From assembly GCF_003312875.1 (NCBI RefSeq), contig NZ_CP015163.1, positions 186,001-250,000 of the forward strand: a stretch of DNA of 64,000 bases. Reading direction: 5' to 3'. Below the pieces are notes generated by a model. That model was not told the DNA's origin. It did no database searches and worked only from the letters and a program-made list of their open reading frames with translations. Source of the DNA: Amycolatopsis albispora. Its GTDB lineage: Bacteria > Actinomycetota > Actinomycetes > Mycobacteriales > Pseudonocardiaceae. The translations under genes and the position numbers were made by a program. Positions 1 through 8,746 of this stretch are shown in pieces (position 1 is the first letter of the stretch; every line of letters begins with the position of its first letter).

Positions 1-387
1 CCGGTGGTCGAGCAGCCCGGCCGCGGCCAGCACGAAGGCGCCGGTGCACACCGAGCCGTACCGGCGGCTCCGCCCGGCCAGGCGGCGGAGCTGGCCCAGC
101 AGCGCCTCGTCGTGGGCGGCGGTCTCGGCCCCGGCGCCGCCGATGACGAGCAGGGTGTCGATCCGCCCGGTCACCTCGGCGATCCGCCGGGCACCGCCGA
201 GCTGGAGGCCGGACGAAGTGCGGATCGTGTTGCTCCTCGCGGTGACCAGCTCGACGGTGTAGAGCGGGTCGGCGCCGTGGGAGTTGGCTATTTCCAGGGC
301 ACCCGCCGGGCAGGCCGCGTCCAGGATCTGCGCGTCCTCGTAGGCCACCAGCACGACCCGGCGACGCGATCTCACTCCAGTCGGCAC
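1..387 (-). CDS. GlxA/AraC-family transcriptional regulator, N-terminal part (cut by window edge)
   Basis: The reading frame begins at GTG 387 (alternative GTG 375) and runs off the left edge. About 129 residues are visible and form a DJ-1/PfpI-like amidase-fold domain: an opening strand VVLVAYEDAQILD, then a nucleophile-elbow-like GSVCTGAFVLAAAGLL near the cut end, with the family's conserved Cys in CTG. In GlxA-type regulators this domain is followed by an AraC-type helix-turn-helix, which would lie outside the window. The gene follows the CoA-transferase pair on the same strand, with a large palindrome between them. The family assignment is firm; the effector is unknown. Confidence 0.8.
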   Translation of the reverse strand, partial: MPTGVRSRRRVVLVAYEDAQILDAACPAGALEIANSHGADPLYTVELVTARSNTIRTSSGLQLGGARRIAEVTGRIDTLLVIGGAGAETAAHDEALLGQLRRLAGRSRRYGSVCTGAFVLAAAGLLDHR

Positions 388-427
388 CTGGCCCAGAGTA
401 GAGGGTTTCCGAACGTGTTCGCCCCGG

Positions 428-482
428 TGTCACGAATGTGGCTTTCGGGACGAAAAACGTCCCGAAAGCCACATTCGTGACA
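428..482. repeat. Dispersed palindrome 1 (GAATGTGGCTTTC family)
   Basis: Perfect inverted repeat with 25-bp arms (428-452 and 458-482) around an AAAAA loop; the arm core is GAATGTGGCTTTCGGGACG. It sits after the CoA-transferase B gene and before the GlxA-like regulator. Two relatives lie at 3660-3712 and 7007-7057. It could fold as a transcription terminator hairpin, but there is no T-run, and the shared core argues for a dispersed REP-like element. Confidence 0.9.
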
Positions 483-508
483 TCCGCGGGGGCCGGGCGA
501 GCCGGGGG

Positions 509-1147
509 CTATCCGGTCGGGACGCGAAGCGGGGCGTCCGTGGCGGCCTGGACCTCGGCTTCGCTGACACCCGGTGCGGTTTCGACCAGTGCCAGCCCGT
601 CCGGGGTGACGTCGATGACGGCGAGGTCGGTGATGATGCGGTTCACCACGCCCCGCCCGGTGTAGGGCAGGGTGTTCTCCCGCAGGATCTTCGGTAAACC
701 GTCCTTTGTGGTGTGTTCCATCAGCACGATCACCCGCCGCGCGCCGTGGACCAGGTCCATCGCGCCGCCCATGCCCTTGACCAGTTTCCCCGGCACCGCC
801 CAGTTCGACAGGTCGCCGCGCGCGGACACCTGCATCGCGCCCAGCACGGCCACGTCCAGGTGACCGCCGCGGATGACGCCGAAGGACAACGCGGAATCGA
901 AGAACGACGCGCCGGGGCGCACGGTCACCGTTTCCTTGCCCGCGTTGATCAGGTCCGGGTCGACCGCGTCCGGCGCCGGGTACGGGCCGGTGCCGAGAAT
1001 GCCGTTTTCGCTGTGCAGCACCACATGCACGTCTTCGGGCAGGAAGCCCGGGATCAGCGTGGGCAGGCCGATGCCGAGGTTGACGTACTCGCCGTCGCGC
1101 AGTTCCGCGGCCGCGCGGGCAGCCATCTGGGTGCGGGTGAGGCTCAT
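509..1147 (-). CDS. scoB: 3-oxoacid CoA-transferase subunit B
   Basis: A 212-residue protein with the SCOT/PcaJ beta-subunit fold. The signature LHSENGILG near residue 45 contains the catalytic glutamate that forms the glutamyl-CoA intermediate. Together with subunit A it should move CoA from succinyl-CoA to a 3-oxo acid (acetoacetate or 3-oxoadipate) in the cytoplasm. ATG 1147 overlaps the stop of the subunit A gene by 4 nt, so the two are translationally coupled. Which 3-oxo acid is used cannot be told from sequence alone; the divergent IclR regulator is compatible with an aromatic (beta-ketoadipate) pathway. Confidence 0.92.
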   Translation of the reverse strand: MSLTRTQMAARAAAELRDGEYVNLGIGLPTLIPGFLPEDVHVVLHSENGILGTGPYPAPDAVDPDLINAGKETVTVRPGASFFDSALSFGVIRGGHLDVAVLGAMQVSARGDLSNWAVPGKLVKGMGGAMDLVHGARRVIVLMEHTTKDGLPKILRENTLPYTGRGVVNRIITDLAVIDVTPDGLALVETAPGVSEAEVQAATDAPLRVPTG

Positions 1148-1896
1148 CGGCCGACCTCCGTCACGGTCCTCTTCTCGATGCGTTTTTCGACGTCCGGCGC
1201 GTGTACGACGTGCTGCACAAAAACCCCGGGCAGGTGCACTTCGGCGGGGTCGAGTTCACCCGGCTCCACCAGTTCCCGCACCTCGGCCACGGTGATCCGG
1301 CCCGCCATGGCGCACAGCGGGTTGAAGTTCTGCGCGGACTTCTCGAACACGAGGTTGCCGTGCCGGTCGCCCTTCGCCGCGGCGACCAGCGCGTAGTCGG
1401 TCACGATGGCCTCTTCCAGCACGTGCTCGACGCCGCCGAATTCACGGGTTTCCTTGGCGGGGGAGGAAACCGCGACCGAACCGTCCGGGGCGTAGCGCCA
1501 GGGCAGGCCGCCGTCGGCGATCTGCGTGCCGACACCGGCGGGCGTGAAGAACGCCGGAATGCCGCAGCCACCGGCCCGCAGCCGTTCCGCGAGCGTCCCT
1601 TGTGGACAGAGTTCCAGCTCCAGCTCCCCGCTGAGGTACTGGCGGGCGAACTCCTTGTTCTCGCCGACGTAGGAGCCGGTGACACGGCTGATCCGGCGGT
1701 CGTTGAGCAGGATGCCGAGGCCCCAGTCGTCCACCCCGCAGTTGTTCGACACCACCCGCAGGCCGGTGGCGCCGGTCCGGTGCACGGTCTCGATCAGGGT
1801 TTGCGGGATGCCGCAGAGACCGAAGCCGCCGACGGCGATGGAGGCGCCGTCGGGGAGACCGGTCAGCGCGTGCTCGGCGGTGACTGCTTTGTCCAT
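1144..1896 (-). CDS. scoA: 3-oxoacid CoA-transferase subunit A
   Basis: A 250-residue alpha subunit. The N-terminal [13 protein letters not shown] loop and the [12 protein letters not shown] segment are typical of the CoA-binding alpha subunit of SCOT/PcaI enzymes. ATG 1896 is chosen because GGAAGAG lies just upstream; a longer frame to 1995 would run through the divergent promoter. It forms an operon with subunit B (ATGA-type overlap) and is divergent from the IclR gene at 2037. Confidence 0.9.
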   Translation of the reverse strand: MDKAVTAEHALTGLPDGASIAVGGFGLCGIPQTLIETVHRTGATGLRVVSNNCGVDDWGLGILLNDRRISRVTGSYVGENKEFARQYLSGELELELCPQGTLAERLRAGGCGIPAFFTPAGVGTQIADGGLPWRYAPDGSVAVSSPAKETREFGGVEHVLEEAIVTDYALVAAAKGDRHGNLVFEKSAQNFNPLCAMAGRITVAEVRELVEPGELDPAEVHLPGVFVQHVVHAPDVEKRIEKRTVTEVGR

Positions 1897-2008
1897 GGCC
1901 CACTCTTCCGTCTGTTCAGCGAACGTGCGCGAGTCAACGTCCCGGGGTTGCGGGCCGTCAATACCCGGCCGGTGAAGCTCTCGCCCAGCGAGCACCGCGA
2001 TCGCGGGC

Positions 2009-2023
2009 GTTCACTGAGTGAAC
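2009..2023. promoter_or_regulatory. Candidate IclR operator
   Basis: The palindrome GTTCACT-G-AGTGAAC lies 14 bp before the IclR start, in the 140-bp divergent region. A weaker relative, GTTC-AGC-GAAC, lies at 1914-1924 just upstream of the CoA-transferase start. IclR-family regulators usually control an adjacent divergent operon and themselves, so two related sites in this gap fit. Binding is inferred. Confidence 0.5.
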
Positions 2024-2036
2024 GTAAGATCGGTGC

Positions 2037-2807
2037 ATGACCGCTCCGCCGCCGCATGTGATCGGCCGGATCGCCGCCGTGCTCCGCGCGCTGTCCGCCG
2101 CGCAGCAGACCGGCGCGTCCACCTCGGCGGTGGCGCGCGCGAGCGGGCTGGCCCGCCCGACCACGCACCGGCTGCTGGTGGCGCTGGCGGACGAGGGGTA
2201 CGTGGATCGCGACCACCGCACCGGCCAGTGGTTCCTCGGGCCGGAGCTGTACCTGCTCGGCGGGGTCGCCGCGAACCGCTACGACGTGACCAGGCACGCC
2301 CGCGCCAGCGTGCACCGGCTTGCCACCGCGACCGGCGAGAGCGCCTTCTTCTCCGCACGCCGCGGCGACGAGACGGTGTGCCTGCTGCGCGAGGACGGCG
2401 CGTTCCCGATTCGCTCGTTTGTGCTCTTCGAAGGCGCGCGGTTCCCGCTGGGTGTGGTTTCCGCCGGTCAGGTCGTGCTGGCGATGCTGCCGGACCGCGA
2501 GATCGACGAGTACCTGGCGCGGACCGACCTCACCGCGCAGTGGGGCCCGCGGCACGAGGCGGACGCGGTGCGCGAGCGGATCGCCAGCACCCGTGAACTC
2601 GGTTACGCGGTCAATCCCGGGCTGGTGGTCGAAGGCAGCTGGGGCATGGCCGCCGCGGTGTTCGACCAGGCGGGCGCACCCGCGTGGGCGCTGACCCTCA
2701 CCGGCGTCGAATCCCGCTTCCGCGACGACCGCCGCCCGGAACTCGGGGCGCTCCTGCTGGAGGAAGCCCACCTGCTGACCAAGCAGCTGCACACCCGGCA
2801 GGCCTGA
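2037..2807 (+). CDS. IclR family transcriptional regulator
   Basis: A 256-residue protein with an N-terminal winged helix-turn-helix (about residues 8-65; STSAVARASGLARPTTHRLL is the recognition region) and a C-terminal GAF-like IclR effector domain (about 80-250; LGVVSAGQVVLAMLP and GYAVNPGLVVEGSWGMAAAV are family motifs). It is divergent from the CoA-transferase operon and probably regulates it in response to a small carboxylic or aromatic ligand. The start is ATG 2037, 14 bp after a perfect palindrome. Confidence 0.9.
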   Translation: MTAPPPHVIGRIAAVLRALSAAQQTGASTSAVARASGLARPTTHRLLVALADEGYVDRDHRTGQWFLGPELYLLGGVAANRYDVTRHARASVHRLATATGESAFFSARRGDETVCLLREDGAFPIRSFVLFEGARFPLGVVSAGQVVLAMLPDREIDEYLARTDLTAQWGPRHEADAVRERIASTRELGYAVNPGLVVEGSWGMAAAVFDQAGAPAWALTLTGVESRFRDDRRPELGALLLEEAHLLTKQLHTRQA

Positions 2808-2892
2808 GCCTTGGCCGCTTCCGGCCGCATGCGGTGTGTGCCGGGTGACGTGCCCGAGAATGAGCTGGTCGGTTCGTCGAAGGAGGCACCCC

Positions 2893-3639
2893 GTGGCACG
2901 CCGGATCATCGCGTTTGTGCTGGCGGGCGTGCTGGGCTTGCTGGTGCTGGTCGGTGCCGTGCGGCAGCTCACCCGCGACACCGTGCGCGACGTCGTGCTG
3001 AGCGAGTCGGCCCGGCTGGAGACCCTGCGGCAGGAGTTCGCGCGGCTGGACCAGACCCTGCCGCCGCCGGGACGGGCCATGGGTACCTCCTGTCGTCCCG
3101 GGCCGCGGGTTTCCTATAGCGCCACGGAGTCCTACCGGAACCCCATCGACGTGGTGATGCGTGACCGGCTGGCGGATCCGTTGCGTGCGCCCGGTTTTTA
3201 TGATTTCGGCAGGTCCACGCTGGCGGACCTGGTGAGCATGCCGTTGCCGGGTTACCGCGAACGGGACGAGGATTCCGACCGCGTCGACGACGCGGAGGCC
3301 GAGCAGCTCCGGCGGTTCCTCAACGCCGGGACCGTTGTGGTGCTGCAGTTCGCCGACCTGCGGCCCGGGACACTGGCGCCCGGCTCGTCGGCGTTCTTCA
3401 CCCCGGGCTCGGTCACCGTCGAGGCGCTTCTTGTGGAGCTGGGCACCGGCAACGTCCTGTGCACGGCGCGAACGCCCGCGCGCAACCGCGGTGAGATGGA
3501 CTTCCTGGCTTCACCGGCTTCGGACCGCGCGACGAGCGCGCAGGAGAAACTGGCCTACGACCTGCGCGGACAGGCAGCCACGGCGATTGCCGCGGAGCTG
3601 GCTTCGCGGGGCGTCGGAGATTTCTCCTTCAACGTCTGA
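2893..3639 (+). CDS. Membrane-anchored protein of unknown function
   Basis: GTG 2893 is chosen because AGGAGG lies 8 nt upstream (2881-2886). The 248-residue product begins with two Arg followed by a single hydrophobic helix (about residues 5-24, IIAFVLAGVLGLLVLVGAV) and an extracytoplasmic domain with no motif I recognise. The topology is a signal anchor with the bulk outside. Its 3' end faces the palindrome at 3660 and the convergent regulator gene. Confidence 0.75.
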   Translation: MARRIIAFVLAGVLGLLVLVGAVRQLTRDTVRDVVLSESARLETLRQEFARLDQTLPPPGRAMGTSCRPGPRVSYSATESYRNPIDVVMRDRLADPLRAPGFYDFGRSTLADLVSMPLPGYRERDEDSDRVDDAEAEQLRRFLNAGTVVVLQFADLRPGTLAPGSSAFFTPGSVTVEALLVELGTGNVLCTARTPARNRGEMDFLASPASDRATSAQEKLAYDLRGQAATAIAAELASRGVGDFSFNV

Positions 3640-3659
3640 CCCCGGGTGGCGGCGCTCTG

Positions 3660-3712
3660 GACACGAATGTGGCTTTGGGGGCGGATTTCGCTCCGAAAGC
3701 CACATTCGTGTC
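3660..3712. repeat. Dispersed palindrome 2 (GAATGTGGCTTTC family)
   Basis: Inverted repeat with about 20-bp arms (3660-3681 and 3693-3712) sharing ACGAATGTGGCTTT with palindrome 1 but with a different loop. It lies between two convergent genes, where it could act as a bidirectional terminator. Confidence 0.85.
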
Positions 3713-3805
3713 GCTTCCGCGTGACAGGAGACGGGCGGATGTCACCGGCCTGGTCGCTGGAGCGGGTTGCTGGGGCTGGTTGCCGAGGTTGGTTGCTGGC
3801 GCTGC

Positions 3806-4717
3806 TCAGCGGGCTAAGGCTGCCCGCTGGGTCGCGGTGAGCCGGTCCTCTCGCGCGATGAGGGTGTACTTGCCCGGCGCCGCGGTGTTCAGGGTGAGCG
3901 GGTCGGCGATGGCGGGCTGCCGCCGGAGCGTGGTCAGTGCGGTAGCCACGCGTCTGCCCGGCCAGCCGAGGGCGGTGGCCAGCGCGGTCCGGGTGAGCGG
4001 GCGGCCGGCGTGCGCTAGGGCGGCCATCACGGTCAGCGCGTCCTCCCCGGCCTCGCGGGTGTCCATCTGGGCGCTGAGCTGCGCGAAGAACTCACCCATG
4101 GTGGCCAGCCGCGCGCCGGCCGCGGTTCTCGGGCCGACGATCGCCGCGCCTTGGCGGGCGGCGTCGGCGATTTCGCGGTGCGTGCCGGTGTCGGACCGCC
4201 ACGCCCGCAGCCAGGCATCATCGGTGATGAGGTACCGCTCGCGACGCGTGCCGGGTTCGTGCCGCCGCGTGACGATCTCCATGCCTTCGAGCGCGCCGAT
4301 CGCCTTCGACACCGACGCCGGGCTGACTTCCAGCTGCCGCACCAGGTCGGCCGCCGCCCAGCCCGCCGGGCCCGCGGTGATCAGGCAAGCGAACACCCGC
4401 GCGGTCATCCGGGGCAGGCCGGTCGCGGCGAGCAGGGCCGCGAACCGCTCCTGGAACTCGCGCACCGCCGGTTGCTCGTCGCCGGAGGAACCGCGGGGCG
4501 GAGCCGGGCGGCGCCTGCGGGCGCGGTGGCCGGCGTTCTGCTGTGCCTGCGCGGCCCGGTAGTCACCCGCCGCGCTGTTCCTGGCGACTTCCCGGCTGAT
4601 GGTCGAAGTAGGACGGTCGAGCCGCCGTCCTATTTCGGCGTAACCGAGCCCATCGGCGAGCCACGCCGCGATCCGCCGTCGTTCTTCGTAGGTCAGCCTG
4701 CCGCCCGGCACCGGCAC
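3806..4717 (-). CDS. Regulator with N-terminal HTH and GbsR/MarR-like winged helix
   Basis: A 303-residue protein. Residues about 7-50 (LTYEERRRIAAWLADGLGYA, then IGRRLDRPTSTISREVARN) form an HTH_38-type helix-turn-helix as seen at the N-terminus of IS30-type proteins, but no transposase domain follows. The middle (about 90-180) is a GbsR/MarR-like winged helix (LPRMTARVFACLITAGPAGW), and a further winged-helix-like segment follows at the C-terminus. It is divergent from the small gene at 4871; the gap holds a GCAACG-CC-CGTTGC palindrome. Probably an autoregulator; ligand unknown. Confidence 0.75.
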   Translation of the reverse strand: MPVPGGRLTYEERRRIAAWLADGLGYAEIGRRLDRPTSTISREVARNSAAGDYRAAQAQQNAGHRARRRRPAPPRGSSGDEQPAVREFQERFAALLAATGLPRMTARVFACLITAGPAGWAAADLVRQLEVSPASVSKAIGALEGMEIVTRRHEPGTRRERYLITDDAWLRAWRSDTGTHREIADAARQGAAIVGPRTAAGARLATMGEFFAQLSAQMDTREAGEDALTVMAALAHAGRPLTRTALATALGWPGRRVATALTTLRRQPAIADPLTLNTAAPGKYTLIAREDRLTATQRAALAR

Positions 4718-4748
4718 CTCCTCGCTGTGCGTTCACCCACAGTACAGT

Positions 4749-4762
4749 GCAACGCCCGTTGC
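4749..4762. promoter_or_regulatory. Candidate operator in divergent promoter
   Basis: A perfect inverted repeat GCAACG-CC-CGTTGC. A further GCAACG half-site lies near 4831, closer to the small rightward gene. It is the obvious binding-site candidate for the regulator encoded at 3806-4717. Confidence 0.45.
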
Positions 4763-4870
4763 GTTCAGCGGCACCGCGGTTGCAATTTTTTCGGCATCCA
4801 CAAGGGTTTTTCGTTGCCGACAGTCGAAACGCAACGTAGCTTTTCGCCGTCCGGAAAGGAAGGGAACCCG

Positions 4871-5131
4871 ATGACCCACGTACTGGCCGTGTCCACGGTC
4901 ACCGATGACGGCGCGTTCTGGCAGGCGCTGAAGAAGGCATACGCGCAACTGCCCAAGGGTGCGAAATGGAAGCTGGCCGTCGCCAGCAAGGACGGCGGCA
5001 AGGCGGTGAACGTGCTCACCCACGACTCAGTCCACAGTGTACGGGAGTTCTTCGAGGCACACGCCGGTGCGCACGCCACCACCGAGTACTTCGAAGCCGA
5101 CGCCGCCAACGCGGTCGGCCTGCCGCGATGA
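4871..5131 (+). CDS. Small conserved-looking protein of unknown function
   Basis: An 86-residue protein from ATG 4871, preceded by a purine-rich GGAAAGGAAGGG. It has no signal peptide or membrane segment, and an overall alpha/beta look. Its stop overlaps the start of the serine hydrolase gene (ATGA at 5128-5131), so the two are co-translated, and it is divergent from the two-HTH regulator. Function not recognised. Confidence 0.7.
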   Translation: MTHVLAVSTVTDDGAFWQALKKAYAQLPKGAKWKLAVASKDGGKAVNVLTHDSVHSVREFFEAHAGAHATTEYFEADAANAVGLPR

Positions 5132-6510
5132 CCATCGACCTGGGCCGCGTCCGCGACCGCGTCACCGGGCTCCTCGCCGAGTACGGGATCCCAGGCGCCG
5201 CGATCGGCGTGTCGCACCACGGGGAAATCGCCGAATTCGCGGTCGGCGTGAAGAATGTGGAAACCCGCGAACCGGCGACGATCGGCACGGTGTACCAGCT
5301 CGGCTCGATGACCAAAACCTGGACCGCGCTGGCCTTCCGGCAACTGGCCGACGAGGGCCGCGTCGCGCTGGACGAGCCGGTGCGGACCTACCTGCCCGGC
5401 TTCCGCGTGGCCGACCCGGTGACCACCGCCGAGGTCACGCCGCGCCAGTTGCTCAACCACACCAACGGAATCGAAGAAGCCTACGGTGATCCCGGCGAGG
5501 GCGACGACGTGTACGAGCGCATGGTCGCCAACATCACCGAGGCGCCGCAGGTCTTCCCGCTCGGGCACACCCACGGCTACAGCGCGGCGCTCGGTTACGC
5601 GATCCTCGCCCGGATCATGGAGGTCGCCGACGGGAAACCATGAGACGAGGTGATGCGCACCCGGCTTTTCGAGCCCATGGGACTGGTGCACACGAACAGC
5701 CGGCCCGAGCAGGCCGACCCCGCCACCGCCGCGACCGGGCACCTCCTGCGGTCACTGGCGGAAGGCCCGATCGTCACGCCGATGGACCACCTGCCACGCG
5801 AGTACGGGCCCGGTGGCGGCATCACCTCGACCACGCGTGAAGTGCTGGCCATGGCACACGTCCTGCTCAACGACGGGGTGGCCGAGAACGGGCGGCGCAT
5901 CGTCCCGGCGGACGGCCTGCGAGAGCTGATGCGGTCGCGGGTGCCCGTGCCCGACCCGTACCTGTTCGGTCCACAATGGGCACTCGGGCTGATGGTGTGC
6001 GACTGGCACGGGGAAACCGTCTACGCCACCGACGGCAGCACGATCGGCCAGCACGCCCGGCTGCGGTTGCTACCGGACTCGGGGACCGCCGTCGTGCTGC
6101 TGGCCAACGGCGGCCCCCGTGACGGTTTCTATCGCGCGGTATACCACGAGATCCTGACCGAGCTGGGCCAGGTCACCCCGCCCGCGCTGCCCGCGCCGGA
6201 CCCCGCGCTGCGCCTGGATCCGTTGCGGTACACCGGGATCTACGAGCGCCCCGGCACGCGCTACGAGGTCACCGCCGAGGCGGGAAAGCTGTACCTGACC
6301 CTGGCGCTCGACCCGGTGCAGGCGAGCTTCCTCGGCAGGCCCGACCACCTCACCTACGAGTTGCTCCCGGTCAGCGACACGCATTTTGTGCTGCCGCCGG
6401 CCAGTCCACTGGAGGACCCGCAGACGGTCGCGATCTACGACTTCGCCGGCGGCGCCGCCCGGTACCTGCACACCAACGGCCGGGTGCATCCCCGCGCCGT
6501 CACTGGCTGA
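5128..6510 (+). pseudogene. Serine hydrolase (class C beta-lactamase fold) interrupted by an in-frame TGA
   Basis: The frame reads as one beta-lactamase/esterase-type protein of about 460 residues, except for TGA at 5641-5643 where TGG (Trp) would fit: GKP-stop-DEVMRTRLFEPMGL. Both sides are intact and in the same frame. The nucleophile motif S60-M-T-K is present; the expected Tyr motif appears as YSA (residue 151) instead of YSN. The C-terminal half carries a lipocalin-like extension. It is either a recent nonsense mutation or a sequencing error. It is coupled to the small gene upstream and converges with the SnoaL-like gene, overlapping it by 11 bp. Confidence 0.85.
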
Positions 6511-6928
6511 AGGCCCGCGCGACGCTGAGGCTGTCCTCGTAGACGTGGTACCGGGTGATCAGTCCATTTTCGACGGTCAGTCGCAGTGCGCACCGGGCGG
6601 TGTAGGGGCGCCCGGTGGCTCGCACGGTTTGCCGGATTTCGCCGAGCACCACGGCATCCCGGCCGTCGGCGAGCACTTCCGGCACCACGGCGCCGCGCCG
6701 GTCCGGCACGTGGAATTCGTTGAGCGCGCGGAAGTGGTCGGCGACCTCGGCGCGGGTGGACCGGGCGCGGATCCACGGCACGGCTGGATGGCCATCGGTG
6801 GGCCAGTCGAGCGCCCAGTCCACGTGATCGGCGAACAGTTCGGCTATCCGGTCCGGGTCCCCGTCGGACAGGCGGCGGAGGAATTCCGCCACCGTCGCGC
6901 GGGTGTTTTCAGTGTTCATGATCGGCAC
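6500..6928 (-). CDS. Nuclear transport factor 2 / SnoaL-like family protein
   Basis: A 142-residue single-domain protein with the NTF2-like cone fold pattern: an N-terminal helix VAEFLRRLSDGDPDRIAELFADHVDW, then strands ending in LRLTVENGLITRYHVYEDSLSVARAF. Such proteins are small ligand-binding or isomerase-type enzymes; the substrate is not predictable. The start is ATG 6928, or ATG 6919 two codons later. It converges on the broken serine hydrolase. Confidence 0.8.
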   Translation of the reverse strand: MPIMNTENTRATVAEFLRRLSDGDPDRIAELFADHVDWALDWPTDGHPAVPWIRARSTRAEVADHFRALNEFHVPDRRGAVVPEVLADGRDAVVLGEIRQTVRATGRPYTARCALRLTVENGLITRYHVYEDSLSVARAFSQ

Positions 6929-7006
6929 GCTAGGCCGGGGTCACTGACACCTTCTGTCAGCGTCTGATCGGCGGCACCGGCGGCCTGACCCGCGCCCTGG
7001 CCCCGT

Positions 7007-7057
7007 CAATGAATGTGGCTTTCATTGCGCCAGACGCTATGAAAGCCACATTCATTG
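7007..7057. repeat. Dispersed palindrome 3 (GAATGTGGCTTTC family)
   Basis: Inverted repeat with 19-bp arms (7007-7025 and 7039-7057), reading CAATGAATGTGGCTTTCAT and its complement. It has the same core as the copies at 428 and 3660 with different outer bases. It lies in the 210-bp gap between the SnoaL-like gene start and the monooxygenase stop, where I see no other feature. Confidence 0.85.
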
Positions 7058-7138
7058 CACGGGTCTGTGGCGACAGGGCCCCTACGCCGGGTCTCGCCGC
7101 ATCGGGTGGAGGGTGGGTCGTCCGGTAGGTGGAAGGGG

Positions 7139-8692
7139 CTACCCCGGTGCCGGTAGCCCTCCCGTTCGTACAGCGCCGCCGCGCGCAGGCCGCCAGTGCA
7201 GGGTCCGCAGCACTCCGCGCACGGTGGCGGCCGGGTCGACGGGCAGCCCGGCCGCGCGCCAGGCGACGAACCCGTCGGGCCGCACCAGGAGGGCGCCGTC
7301 GGCCAGGTCGGGGAACACCGCCCCGGGCACCGCGACCACGCGCACACCATCGATCGGGGTCGCCTGCCAACCCTCACCGGTCAGCAGAGCCCAGCCGGAA
7401 CCCACCAGATCGAGCGTGGACCGCGTGCCGCCGTCCAGCCACCGGTGCGGCAGACGGCGGCCGGGCACCGCGCGGTCGTCGAGCACATCCGGCGCGCCCG
7501 CGTCGTCGGTAACCACGGCACCCGACTCGTAGTGGTGGAACATCATGCCGCGCAGGTAATCGGCGGCGAGCCGGGCGTACAACTCGTTGGTGTCCTGCCC
7601 GTCCTGGTAACCGCGGTGCAAGCGGAAGGACAGCGCCAGCGACGCCTCGGCGGCAGCACGGCGTTCGGGCTCGTAACTGTCCAGCAGCGCCTCGTCCGCG
7701 TGTCCATTGAGGACGGCCGCGAGCTTCCACGCGAGGTTGTGCCCGTCCTGGATGCCGGTGTTCATGCCGAGCCCACCGGCCGAACTCTGCACGTGCGCGG
7801 CGTCGCCCGCCAGGAAGACCCGCCCGTGGCGGAACGCCGAGGCGATGCCGATGGCCGCTTCCCAGGCGTTGCACGAGATCAGCTCGATCGGCACGGTGTC
7901 GTCACCGATCGCCGCGCGCAGCAGGTGCAGGGTCTGCTCCGGGGTCAGCTCACCCGGCTGGTCCATCAGGTGCGACGACCAGTGGTCACCCGCCGCGCTC
8001 TTGGCGAACAGGGTGCAGTGGACGTGCTCGTTGCGGACGAAGCAGGCGTGCGTCGCCGACTCCGGCAGCAGACGGCCGAGGTCCGCGCGGAAGAACGCGG
8101 TGTTGAGCCGGGCGGCGACCCGCCGGTCGGGCACGTCGATACCGCACGCGGCCCGCACCCGGCTCCGGGCGCCGTCCGCTCCGACCAGGTAGTGGCCCGT
8201 CACTTCCCGGGTGCGGCCGGACTCGACCACTCGGGCGCGCACGGCGTCCGCGTCGCTGGAGACGTCCACCACCTCGGCACCGAACCGGACGTCCGCATCG
8301 AGCTGCCGCAGCCGGTCCAGCGCCAGCAACTGCACCTCGTACTGCGTCAGCGTCCGCCGGATGTCGATCGGGCTGCACGTCTCCAGCCGTTCCGCGTACC
8401 GCGCCGGTGGTCCCGCGCGATGCCGGACCGCCCCGGCCGCGCTGTCCTTGACCACCGACCGCAGCGGCGCCGGGCCGTTCCACGCCAGCTCGTCCACCCG
8501 CGCGCCGAGCCCGATCGAGCGGAACAGTTCGAGCGTGCGGACGCTGGCCCCGGCCCGCGGCGGGCCGGTCAGCGGGTCCCGCTTGTCCACCACCAGCACC
8601 CGCACCCCGCGCTCGGCCAGGAACAACGCGGCCGACAGGCCCACCGGCCCGGCGCCGGCCACCACCACCTCGTAGGGCTTCTCTTCGCTCAT
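7139..8692 (-). CDS. FAD-dependent aromatic monooxygenase
   Basis: A 517-residue flavoprotein of the PheA/TetX (UbiH-like) class. A Rossmann GxGxxG (VAGAGPVGLSAALFLAERG) lies near residue 10; the DG motif (YLVGADGARSRVR) is near 165; the second FAD motif (GRVFLAGDAAHVQSSAGG) is near 290. The C-terminal part has the thioredoxin-like shape common in rifampicin and polyketide hydroxylases. It should hydroxylate an aromatic or polyketide substrate using NAD(P)H and oxygen. It is divergent from a MerR regulator with a MerR-type operator between them, suggesting inducible detoxification. Confidence 0.88.
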   Translation of the reverse strand: MSEEKPYEVVVAGAGPVGLSAALFLAERGVRVLVVDKRDPLTGPPRAGASVRTLELFRSIGLGARVDELAWNGPAPLRSVVKDSAAGAVRHRAGPPARYAERLETCSPIDIRRTLTQYEVQLLALDRLRQLDADVRFGAEVVDVSSDADAVRARVVESGRTREVTGHYLVGADGARSRVRAACGIDVPDRRVAARLNTAFFRADLGRLLPESATHACFVRNEHVHCTLFAKSAAGDHWSSHLMDQPGELTPEQTLHLLRAAIGDDTVPIELISCNAWEAAIGIASAFRHGRVFLAGDAAHVQSSAGGLGMNTGIQDGHNLAWKLAAVLNGHADEALLDSYEPERRAAAEASLALSFRLHRGYQDGQDTNELYARLAADYLRGMMFHHYESGAVVTDDAGAPDVLDDRAVPGRRLPHRWLDGGTRSTLDLVGSGWALLTGEGWQATPIDGVRVVAVPGAVFPDLADGALLVRPDGFVAWRAAGLPVDPAATVRGVLRTLHWRPARGGAVRTGGLPAPG

Positions 8693-8708
8693 GCCGTCAC
8701 GGTGCCCG

Positions 8709-8733
8709 CTCAAGCCAGCTTGAGTGCAAGCTG
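8709..8733. promoter_or_regulatory. MerR-type operator between monooxygenase and merR genes
   Basis: Two overlapping inverted repeats: CTCAAG-CCAG-CTTGAG (8709-8724) and CAGCTTG-AGTG-CAAGCTG (8716-8733). MerR regulators bind dyads in the long spacer of the promoter they control. The position, just upstream of both genes, fits control of the leftward monooxygenase and autoregulation. Confidence 0.6.
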
Positions 8734-8746
8734 TGATCCTGGTGGG

